From Cenococcum geophilum 1.58 (taxonomy: Eukaryota; Ascomycota; Dothideomycetes; Gloniales; Gloniaceae), in NCBI GenBank assembly GCA_001692895.1, contig KV748177.1, positions 5,866,130-5,930,129 of the forward strand: a stretch of DNA of 64,000 nucleotides, read 5' to 3'. Both the position numbers and the translations under genes were made by a program. This document shows positions 50,621 to 61,036 of the stretch, in pieces; the stretch's first letter is position 1, and each line of letters opens with the position of its first letter. The notes under the pieces were generated by a model. It saw only the letters and a list, made by a program, of their open reading frames with translations. It ran no database searches and was not told the origin of the DNA.

Positions 50621-50838
50621 TATTAGGAATAAAGGCAAGGAGTTACTATATAAGGCATATTACCGTCATGTATAACAAGTTGCCATTATATGCGGCAAGT
50701 TGCCGTCACGTGCCGCCGCGGCACTAGCGTGGTGAGGAACCTTAAGTTCCTTACCCCTTTCTTTAGAAAGAATAAGAATAATAATTATTACACTATCTAC
50801 GAACCGTAGCTATATAATATTATCTTATATAACTAACA
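50621..50838 (+). repeat. 5' LTR of copia-A2
   Basis: The 218-bp repeat runs TATTAGGAATAAAGG to ATAACTAACA. It contains 'gtcacgtgccgccgcggcac' and an inverted repeat around CCTTAAG. The adjacent CTAATTAGTAGTT marks the start of the internal region, as in copia-A. Confidence 0.87.
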
Positions 50839-53800
50839 CTAATTAGTAGTTAACTTTACTATTATACTACAGAACAGCTAGGTATTCCACTAAGAAGAGA
50901 CGAGCCACTATACTAGTGCTACTTATGCTAAAGGAAGCTGTCTTTTAAGGTTAGAACTGGTCCTAAACCTTAAATAGAACTTTTTAACAAATCTAAGGAT
51001 TTAAAGGCTAGAACTGGTCCTAAGCCTTTTTAAGATTATAGATTCCTATGTCTATTACGTAGAATAATACGCTTTATAAGTCTTTACAATTTAAGGCTAG
51101 AACTAGTCCTAAGCCCTATAATCGTAAATATATATTATAAACGTATACTAAACGATAAATATATATTACGAACGCGTACTAAATAATAATCCCTACGCTA
51201 ATAATACTTCCCTTCCTCTAAAAATATGGCTACGCCTACTTTAAATAATTAGGAAGACTCTTTACTACTAGGGGTAGCTTTATACGCGAAACTTATTAAT
51301 AAAAGTTAGGACAAATTTATATTTAATATAATAACTTATACCGCAAAATAAGTTAATAGCTTTCTCCTACACTATATTATATTCTACTAAAGTAGATACT
51401 ATGCTAATATATAGCTATAGGAATATTTTAGGGAGGATTTTATAGGATAGACCACTAACGCCTAGGTACTTAGCAATGTTAATATTATTTAGGATTTTTA
51501 AGACTTCCTCCATAGGAATAGGGTATATATTACTAAAAACGGTAACCTAATTACTAGTAATATTTAGGCTGTTATTATTAGTATAAAAGAACTAGTATAG
51601 ACGGAAGCTAAGATTATATATTAACTATAGAAACCTATAACTAACCTATATTCTTTAAAAGGCAACTTTAATTTAGAACAAACCCCCTAAAACGCTACTC
51701 TTTTACTTAAAGGTACTCTCCTACCTAGAGGTACTCGTCCTCTACCTCTACTGCCTTTAGCTCTTTTACTTTAGCTAACTAGTAACCCTTTATTATAAGA
51801 AGTTACAAATCTAATAAAGGTATATTTAAATAAAGAGAAGAAGTTTAAAAAAGAATTATATAATATACTTAGAGCAAAACTATAGGTCTTCTATAACTGT
51901 TATAATAAGGTTAGAATTTAATGCTACTAGTACTACTACGCTTTCTTTATTATATTAAAGGGACGGGCAGTAATATTCTATTATAACTATATTATAGGTA
52001 AAAACTATAGCTTTAATATAATGCTTTAGCTTACTAGAGCCTACTTTAAAACTAATAAAAATTACTAACTTTATATATCCGAATAGCGAGAGACTATATT
52101 TTAGAGAGTTATTACTTTTAACCTAATAAAGACTTATTTAAAGTGCCTTTAACTACTCTTTAATAAACTCTAAAAAATTTAATATAGATTTACTAAAACT
52201 TACTAAAATAAGAACAGCCTAAGGGACTAGGTTATCTTAGTATGCTATAGCGTTTCTAAGTATAACTTAGTATTATATAAACCTATAAATACGTTTAAAG
52301 GAGTATATACTAAGCTACGCTCCGCTATAGGTACTATAATATAAATATAAGAATTTTAATAGTTTTATACTAAAAGCCCTACCTAACTAAGCGTTTTTAA
52401 CTAATATAATTATAACTAAACTAATTAAATATATAGCGGCCGTAGTAGGGAATATAGTAAAGGGTATAATTAATATTAACTATAAGGTAATTATAGAGGT
52501 CCTTATAGAGGTTTATTTTAAAGTAAGTACTAAAAAAAGTGCTATATTTATAAGAAGCTAAATTACTAGTTAATTAGACACTCTCTTAATAAGCGAAAAG
52601 AGGTATATAATAAGTTCCGTTAAAGTATAAAAAATATTAAAAATTATAAGGTTACTATAGCCTACTTCTAAAGCTTCTTAGTTTAATATAAAGGCGTAAA
52701 AGACCTTAAGGGTAAGGTTAATAAGGTTAAATAGCTCTTTATAGATATAGAAATTAAAAACTACTCCCCTAACTAATACTTTACTAAGTATAGTAAGGTA
52801 GATAGTATATAAACTATTACTATTCTTAATAATTAATCTACGCTCCATTTTATTATAAAATTAGATATCTTTAATAAGCTAAAGGAGAATTCCGCGTTTT
52901 CCTTTAATAATAGATACTTGGCGTATATCTTTTATAGTATTATACCGGATATAGGAGCCGCAGAAGTATCTATAGTAGGAGAACCTTAAGTTTAAGCCCT
53001 TTAGTAGCTTAATAACTCTATTTAGATTAACTATTTAACGACAGGCTAATATACAATTTGTTTTAGTAAGGGTACTATAATCTTTTTTAGTATAATTAGG
53101 GTCTAAACCCCCTTAGGATATATTACTTTTTATATTATTTCTATAAATACTCTATTTTTATTTTATATTAAAGATATAAATAAATTAGGCGTTAGGCTTA
53201 ATAACCTTAAGAATATACTTATTTAGGGAGATAATTAGGTGCCTATTATACGCAAGTAGGGTTACCCCTAGTTGCTCCTTTATTAACTAGAAAAGAGTAT
53301 TACTTAAAGCTACTTAACTAAGTTAAAATTACGCTAACTATACCGTCGCTTCAGCCACCTATCCATTTATTAATTGCTTAGGGTTCTTTAATAAGTAGGC
53401 TATAAAGTTAAGGTTAAGGTAATTAAGCATCTTATAAAGTACTACTATTACTACTAAATAAACTAGAAGTCCCCTAGCCAATTTAAGTTTACCCTTAAGG
53501 ATAATTATAACTTTAACCTCTATATTATTATTAATATTATATATCTTAGCGGCAAGCTAGTACTCTAAGTTATTAACTTTTTAACTTTTTTTTAAGCCGC
53601 ATAATTCCTAAAGGATATATTAGCTAGGAATATATAGGATACCCTTTAATTATACTAAATTAATATTTACTTAGGACCCCCTAATTAAATTGTTTATAAC
53701 GTAGAAAAGAACTTCTTATTTATAGAGTTCTAATAATAAATAAAGGCAATAGCAATTAAGGTTAAGGAAGTCCCCATTAAGGTATATAATAGTATTAGAA

Positions 53801-56193
53801 AAGTAAAATAATATTATACGCTATTATGCCATATATATAAGATTATCTCTTTAAAACTAAAGAATACTAGCAAAAAACTTACCTTATAAATAGCTATTAA
53901 AGCTATTAATAATTCCGCTGGCCTAGATAAGCTTATACCTATATTACTAATCTTTAACGCCTACCCTTAAATAACTAATAATTCTCTACTATCTCCCTCT
54001 ATTATATAATAAGCTAAGGCTATTTATAAGATAATAAAAGAGGTACGACGTCTCTATACTATATACTAGGTTAATAATATACTAGAAGTAAGAAATGGCC
54101 TAAATACCTTAACTACGCTTAATCTGCCACTTTAGTCTAAAGTATACATATAGCGTAAAAAGGGAGGATAGTTAGGCCTACACTAACTTATTATAATTAA
54201 TGGCTAAACTTATACTATTTAGATGCCTTACAGACCCACTTAATTCTATTTAACTATTATTAAGCCTTACTATAAAGATAATAATTCTAAGCCTTTATAG
54301 GATGCCCTAGAAGATACCCTAGAAAAGAATTATAATTAATGTACTCTAAAAGGCGACTATAATCCTAATATAATTATAGTAGATATACTATAACTATAAC
54401 GCNGTAGAGGTCGTCTAAAGGGATTATAAAATTACTAACATCTTATTAATTTTAAAGAACAATTTATTGCCGCTATTAAGAATAAAGTTAAGTTATTAAT
54501 AGCCTTTATAATAGCTAAAGAGAAGGCTAACTTTAAGCTTACAAAATAGCTCTAAAAGGAAGGTTATATTATAACCTTAGGAGCTCCTTTCTAAGTATTT
54601 AATAAGTAGGAGATTAACGGTCTTAGTATAAGAGGAGTCTTTAAATTTAAGAAGTATAACCCTACTAAGTTTAATAAAGTTCGTATCTTTAAGTTAAGGA
54701 TAGTTAATAAAATTAAGGGCAAAGCTACTAACGCCCTATTTAAGAAATTAAGGCTTATTATCTAAGGGTATATCAATAATAGTAAAGAGATAATTCTTAT
54801 ATAATCTCTTATAATTTAACGAGCTAGTTAGCGAGTTATTATTATATTAGCTCCCTCCTTAATAAAGAATAGAATAGCGGTTTATTTATAAGATATTACT
54901 TAAGCCTACACCTAATTAAAGACGCACCTTTAGCGCTTAATATTGGCATACCTTCTAGAGTAAATTCGCTACTAGTATCCTAAAGATACGATTATAGTTG
55001 TGCTTAAGCTATTATATAGAATCGCAGAGGTAGGAACTTACTAGTAGGCTACCTATAGTAAGCACTATAAAGAGAAGCTTTTAATAACTATATCTATATT
55101 TAATCCCTACTTCCTTATTATAACTATAGGAACTCTATTTAAAATCGTTAGTATATAAACTAATAATATAACTATCCTAGAAGACGACTAATTCTTAGTT
55201 CTTAAAGAAGATAAGCTAGCAAAGGCAAATCTTATAGTAAAGCTAAAAGAAAAGCTTAATTTAATACTACTATTACTCTTTAATAAATATATTCTCTCCC
55301 TAAATAAGGATTCTATTGCTTTACGCCAGAAGGGTTAAGGTAAGAAAATTAATGTTATTAACGTTAATTCTCTAAAGTAAGGATATATAGAGTAATATAC
55401 TCGCAAAGCTTATATTACTTCTATCTGTTAACCTAAGGCTTTATTTAATCTTCCCATTACTGCCTAATACTAGGAACTAACTAAGGACGACGTTCTTACC
55501 CTAAATAAACGTCTTTTTTAGTAAATAAACCATCTTAATTGGGGACTACTCTATATGCCTATTAATCTTCCTACCGCTAAGCTCTTTATATTTATTAATA
55601 AATCGTTTATAAATAATAAAGATTTTAGCTCCTAGTTAGGATATAAGATTATTATTATAAATAAATTTACTAAAGAGAATAACTTTATAATCTATGGCAA
55701 TCTTATTTATTAGAGCTTAACTAAAAGTAAGCGTATTACCTAAAGTATTTTAGCGTTAGAGATATATAAAATAGTTAGCGGAGTTAATATAGCAATTATA
55801 ATTGGAACTACCCTAAAGATAATTATAGATCGACTTAAACTTCCTATTATCCCTATAATCGTATATACTAACTTATATTCCCTCTATAAGTATTTAGTTA
55901 AGCTTAATACTATAAAGGAAAAGCGTCTTATAATTAATATTATGGCACTTTAACAATCCTATAAGCGTTAAAAACTTTTTAAGATTTAATAGATTAATGG
56001 CTAAGATAACCTAATAGATATAATAATAAAGGCGAACCCAAATAAGGCACTAAAGACGTTTGTTAATATAAATACTCTATATATATAAGTTAAAGGTTAG
56101 GTTAAAAGGGAGTCCTTAGAAATTTCTTAGTTATATAAGGTCTTAAGATATCTAAAAACTTTAACCGGCGGTTAAAGTTGTCTAATTAGTTAG

Positions 56194-56363
56194 TGTCGGA
56201 ACGTTAATCACGTGACGTAGTCACAAGACTACAAAGCGAGACTAACTGTCTGACCTTAGAGCAACCCCTTTCTTCCAAAAACAAATCAACTACCAACTTC
56301 AACACCGCATACGTACCACTACAAGTAATATTCATACACGTTGATAAAGCGAGTATACCAACA
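56194..56363 (+). repeat. 5' LTR of the gag-only element
   Basis: The 170-bp repeat starts TGTCGGAACGTTAATC and carries a CACGTG motif 15 bases in. It is preceded by GTTAG. Confidence 0.9.
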
Positions 56364-57299
56364 CTGATCAGTAGACATACAGATTAGGAAATACGTAATA
56401 GCAAAGCTCAAAACCACACATTAGCTTAACTGCTAACGCGTCAGATCGCAGAGCTATCGCCCTATTTCAGTTAAAGGAGAAAGCTACGTTACCCTCAAAG
56501 CTCAAGACCACGTATCAGCTTACTAACGCGTAAAATCACCTAGAGAATCGTATCTTTACTCAAAGAGAGCTACGTCACCCCTCAAAGCTCAAGACCACAC
56601 ATTAACTTAACTATTAACGCATCAGATCGCCTAGAGGACCTTAAAGCTTAAGACCACGTATCAACTTAACTGCTAACGCGTAAGATCACCTAGAGGACCG
56701 TATCTTTACTAAGAATCATCTTCAGTCTTCAGTCTTCAAAAACTGTAGATTTGTCAAGGGAACACACACACACCCTTACACCCTCACCTTTACACCCTTA
56801 CCTTAAAACCTCAACCTCAACTTCTAAACAACGACTACCCTCATACCTACCCTTACACCTACCCTTATACACAGAGACACAACAATATAAAAATTAACTA
56901 GAAGAAGAGAATCGCCAAATACGGCTATAAAATCAACCTAGAGACGGCTACGGACGACGATCTAGCGGAGTATATAGAGACCAAAATGCACCTATACACA
57001 CGATCCAACCTTACAGACTATTCACTATAGATAGTATTTCAGGAAGATTTTAAGGACTTTACACCAGAGCTCTTTAAACGAGTACAATCCAAAACCAAAG
57101 CGGGAATCCGTAACTACCTAGTTAAGAAAGGAGTATACGTTATCAAGCAAGATAAAAGGCACACCCTTAGCAAGGTGCTAATGGACGTCGCCTATAAAGA
57201 AGAGTTTCATAAATAGACGGATAAGGAGCTTATCGCGGCCCTTACAGAGGTAAAGCCAATAATTACAATAACTCTGCAAGACAGGCTAAACCACACTCA

Positions 57300-58000
57300 T
57301 AACGGTCTATCGGGTCAGCCTACAGCTATAGTTACTACCCTACCTAGTCCTCCTCCTGCCCGGTATCTTCACCCTAGTACTGCCAGGGGTAGACTAAACC
57401 ATACTCTCAACAGTTTAGCTATTGGCCCAGAATCAGTTCAGCCTACGGCTACAACTACAGCTACAGCTACAACACCGCCTGGAACGCAGATACCTACCCC
57501 TACAACACCTCAACCACCTATTACATCTATACCCCAGCAAGCTGCACCAACCACCTCTACCCTCCCTCCAGTAACTGCTCCAACCCCACCACTAGCTGCT
57601 CCGCCAATTCCACTAGCTATTCCAACTACTACACCACCAGTTGTCCCAATCACTGCATCGCCAGCCGTCCCAATCACTACATCGCCAGCCATCCCAATTA
57701 CTGTATCGCCAGCCGTCCCGATCGCTACATCGCCAGCCACTCCAATCGCTACCCCCACTACCCCCACTGCCCCTACTACCCCTCCCAGTCTATCGGCTCA
57801 GCCTTTAGCTATAGTTATAATACCGCCTAGGTCTACTACACTAACTGCTACTACCCCACCCGGTCCTCCTCCTACCAAATATCCTTACCCTATTATCCCA
57901 ATCGCTGCACCATTAGTTACCCCAATCGCTACACCACCAGCTACCCCAATCACTGCCCCCACTACCCCCACTACCCCTACTACCCCTCCCGGTCCTTAAT
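57300..58000 (+). repeat. Pro/Thr/Ala-rich tandem tract in the gag-only element
   Basis: Coding repeats include 24-bp units encoding SPAVPITT-like octapeptides (57640-57745) and runs of 'acccccactacc' (TPTTPT). The segment around 57290-57420 is partly repeated at 57790-57880. The composition and strict triplet periodicity make a long open frame on the opposite strand (57510-57767) as a by-product. Confidence 0.8.
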
Positions 58001-59172
58001 CCTCTAATTATAACTAATCGCTATAATCAAAAGAGCAGCAGCTACATATATATACACCACCTAAACTAGCCGTGCCTAGTATAGAGCAAGGATTTAGGCA
58101 AGGACCTAAATACAGTAAGGAGGTGGCCATAATTGCAAAGATCTACACAGATAACCAAAAGGCTTACTAGGGAGTTCCTACCTATAGAACTGCCGTCTTA
58201 AACCCTAAAAAAGACTTATCTCAGCCAATTAACAAGCTATAGTCTTTAATTATTACATAGGAGAAGGAATACCCCATTTAAGAAGTATATACTACCTTTA
58301 CAGATTACCACTACTATAGTCAAGATCAAGGCCGGAACTACAACCGGAACAACCGAAGCCGTAACTAAAATAGCCAAAACCTTAGCTATAAGGGATTTAA
58401 ACAGTACACAAGTACTATAGGTGTCAATACGGAGGGGGTTCCAGTTAAAGCCTATAACTCTATTAGCGTAGGTTAAACAAGCAAACTATAAGGTATTGCC
58501 TAGGTATACGGTAGGGAGTAGGCAATACCCTTATATAGGAGAGAGAGAGATAAACTAGGGGAGGAAGAAGGCTACAAGCCTAAGGAGCTTATAAGGGGTA
58601 GGCCAAGGCCTAGCTAAAGGCTACCCTTAGCAGCCCTAAGAGCTCCCAAGATATAGCCAACCACCAGTATCTAATACCCGCAGTGTCTGATATCTACAAG
58701 ATCCGCAAGATTCGCAATATCCACAAGATTCGCAATATCCGCAATATTCGCAATATCCGCAATTCTCTACACTAATTCAAAGTCCTTATACAACTGTCTC
58801 GTCCGACTAGGAACTACACAAAAGAAACGCTTAATAATTAATATTAATGGAGACACTAACCCTGCGGACGCTATAATAAAGGGCAAGCCTTATACGGCAC
58901 TATTATGGCTTATCAACATAAACCAAGTCGATATATAGGCTGTAGGTTAGGTTAAGCAAACAGACCCAACTTTAGCTTAGCAGGGCCAGCAGAATTTGGC
59001 AGAATTGGCAACATAGCAGAATTTAGCAGAATTTGGTAACATGGCAGAATTTAGTAGAAAATCGCTATTGCGTATTATAGACGGAGGAGCTAGCTATTAC
59101 GTATACGCTACGAGTAGTCTAGAAAACTTAACTTTAGAGTATAGATTAGCCTTCTTTTTAGAGTTGCTCCAG

Positions 59173-59342
59173 TGTCGGAACGTTAATCACGTAACATAGT
59201 CACAAGACTACGAAGCGAGACTAACTGTCTAACCTTAGAGCAACCCCTTTCTTCCAAAAACAAATCAACTACCAACTTCAACACCGCATACGTACCACTA
59301 CAAGTGATATTCGTGCACGTTAATAAAGCGAGTATACCGACA
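59173..59342 (+). repeat. 3' LTR of the gag-only element
   Basis: It is nearly identical to 56194-56363 (a handful of transitions) and is followed by GTTAG. Confidence 0.9.
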
Positions 59343-59646
59343 GTTAGATTCTCTTACCAAGACTTTTTTAAAGGGGGGAGCCTAACTTAACCTAGCCAAT
59401 TAGGATTTTCTATCCCCGGAATAGAAAATCGCTATTAGCTCACTTACTACTAGCGCTTTAGCGGCCCTACTAACAAAATACCTACCTATAACTTATAAGT
59501 AAGAAAGCACTATATGCTAAGAGGGAAATTTTAGAATAGCGAGACTTATATTATAATAGCAATAGTAAGTAAAAAGGATTAATATTTGTTCTGCTAGTCA
59601 AGCGGTATATATATATAAATAGTAACTATAAAAGAAGAGTTACTAG

Positions 59647-60126
59647 TGTTGGGAATAAAGGTAAGGGGTTACTATATAAGGCATATTACTATAAGGGTTA
59701 TTTTGGCCCTTACTCGGCTACATCGCCTAGAGGCTCTTAGGGGTCGCCAAGGCTAGCCTTCGGCTAGCCCTTGGCACCTCCTTATAAGCACCTTAGGCTT
59801 GCAGCCCTTCCCTCCTCATCGGTTCGTCTCAGTACGAGGCTATTGCCTACCCTCATTACCATATCGTCCTCTTCCATCGACTCCCTATTTGACTCATACT
59901 CGGCTTACCTACTCCCTACTATACACCCTAGCAATACTGCCTTACAATTACCGTTATATATAGCAAGTTGCCGTTACGTGCAGCAAGTTGCCGTCACGTG
60001 CCGCCGCGGCACTAGTGTGGTAAGGAACCTTAAGTTCCTTACCCCTTTCTTTAGAAAGAATAAGAATAACAATTATTATACTATCTACAAACCGTAGCTA
60101 CGTAATATCACCTTATATAACCAATA
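59647..60126 (+). repeat. 3' LTR of copia-A2, enlarged by a solo LTR
   Basis: It starts TGTTGGGAATAAAGG and ends AACCAATA. It is about 262 bp longer than its partner because of the insert at 59690-59946 with its 5-bp duplication; the remainder matches 50621-50838 closely. Confidence 0.87.
59690..59946 (+). repeat. solo LTR of an unidentified family
   Basis: A 257-bp insert with ends TATAAGGG...CCTTACA (TG...CA type) and perfect target duplication ATTAC (59685-59689 and 59947-59951), absent from the 5' LTR of the host copia. Its termini resemble the gypsy-2 LTR ends but the interior is different. It is little RIP-mutated and contains a strong hairpin at 59747-59774 (CCAAGGCTAGCC / GGCTAGCCCTTGG). 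No related full-length element is in the window. Confidence 0.75.
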
Positions 60127-60131
60127 ATAGT

Positions 60132-60306
60132 AAAGGCCTTATTTAATATATTAATTAATAGGCGCTTTATATAACCTTATTCTTCCCTTTATCTTAATAT
60201 ATTATATATACTACTACTTAATTCCTACTTATAAGAAATACCATTTTTACTACTTTATTAAATCTTTGTTACTCTACTATATAGTTTAAAAAGTTGCTAA
60301 AGTTAT
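60132..60306. other. AT-rich target DNA of copia-A2
   Basis: It continues the sequence that ends at 50615. A plus-strand frame is partly open but no family is recognised. Confidence 0.35.
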
Positions 60307-60648
60307 TATTGGTTACACAGGGTGACTTACCAATAACGACTACTTAAGTAGGTTATAGTGATGTTGGTTAATAAAGCTTATTAATTGGAATGAGGAAGGG
60401 CGAGGAGCTTAAGACTCCTCGCCACACTAGTGCCGCAGCGTCACGTGACGACCGCTTGCCTCATTTCCAACACTAGCAACTCTTCTTTTATAGCTACCAT
60501 CTATATATAAATACTGCTTAACTAGCGTAATAAATATTAATCCTTCTTACTTACTATTACTATTATAATATAAGTCTTACTGTTCTAAAATTTGCCTCTT
60601 AGCACGTGGTGCTTTCTTACTTAAAGTCGTAAGTAGGTATTGGAGGTC
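60307..60648 (-). mobile_element. copia-A3: 3'-end fragment of the copia-A family
   Basis: A minus-strand LTR of 166 bp (60307-60472) has the same ends as in copia-A. It is followed inward by about 175 bp matching the 3' internal end of copia-A2 (59480-59646, reverse complement). The match stops at about 60648, so the rest of the element is gone. The LTR keeps a perfect inverted repeat around CTTAAG (60399-60423) and the palindrome CGTCACGTGACG. It is less RIP-mutated than the other copies. Confidence 0.82.
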
Positions 60649-61036
60649 CGGGTTAGGCTTAGCATAACCTCAGATTACGCACAACCCCATAAGGTCCGCG
60701 ACATATCGTCCAAATATCACCCCCCCCCCCCCTTTGGTGGTGGCCCCTACTTTTTAGACGCGTTTTTAAGGCCTAGGTTAGTACTAACTTAGTATAGAGG
60801 GCCTTAGCGCGCCTTCGACCTCACCGTTACCTTAACAATCTATTTTCCAACCCTCTCCTGTCCTTATGCCCGCGCTGGCTCGCGTAGGGCTTCTAATTTT
60901 ATATAGAAAGGCCTACCGTAATTATAATTGTATAATATAAAGCCCTCTTCTCCTTCTTCTCCTTTAATATTTACGTGTTCGGTAGCTTTATTTACCCACG
61001 CCGCGCTTACGCGTCTCCCCCTTACCTCTTACGGAT
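60649..61036. other. leader region left of the Crypton gene, with a 14-C run
   Basis: More G+C than most of the window. It holds a C run ending near 60734 followed by 'tttggtggtgg', and pyrimidine-rich 'cttctccttcttctcc' at about 60945-60962. It may contain the 5' end and promoter of the Crypton, but no boundary or duplication was found. Confidence 0.35.

Larger units (their letters stand above)
56194..59342 (+). mobile_element. gag-only LTR element (short, non-autonomous)
   Basis: Two 170-bp LTRs (56194-56363 and 59173-59342) with ends TGTCGGAACG...ACCAACA / ACCGACA and perfect target duplication GTTAG (56189-56193 and 59343-59347). The LTRs differ at only a few positions, all transitions, so it is young relative to its host copia-A2. 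Internal sequence is about 2.8 kb: a gag-like region about 56890-57300, a Pro/Thr/Ala-rich repeat tract about 57300-58000, a second region about 58040-58620, a short Gln/Pro/Tyr repeat about 58640-58765, and a protease-like 'IIDGGASYYVYA' box at about 59073-59108 just before the 3' LTR. No integrase, reverse transcriptase or RNase H was found. It is mostly readable, with about a dozen or more breaks. It would depend on a partner's polymerase. The family is probably copia-like from the protease style; this is uncertain. Confidence 0.82.
50621..60126 (+). mobile_element. copia-A2: second copy of the copia-A family, fossil
   Basis: The LTRs start at 50621 and 59647, with perfect target duplication ATAGT (50616-50620 and 60127-60131). 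Its protein remnants match copia-A part by part, on the plus strand: gag about 51220-52500, protease near 52960, integrase about 53320-53850, reverse transcriptase about 54500-55330, RNase H about 55500-56100. The 3' non-coding part follows on the other side of a nested LTR element (59348-59646) and matches the reverse complement of 4258-4340. The LTRs are a longer subtype (about 218 bp) than in copia-A (170 bp), sharing both ends. It is heavily RIP-mutated, with dozens of breaks. One unresolved base at 54403. Two later insertions: the gag-only element and a solo LTR. Confidence 0.87.

Noticed and set aside
57510-57767. Minus-strand 85-residue Gly/Ala/Val-rich open frame
   Set aside because: It is antisense to the Pro/Thr-rich tract of the gag-only element. 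GC-skewed triplet repeats keep both strands open.
59771-60097. 108-residue open frame on the plus strand
   Set aside because: It straddles the junction between a solo LTR and the surrounding copia LTR; LTRs do not encode protein and the frame has no similarity.
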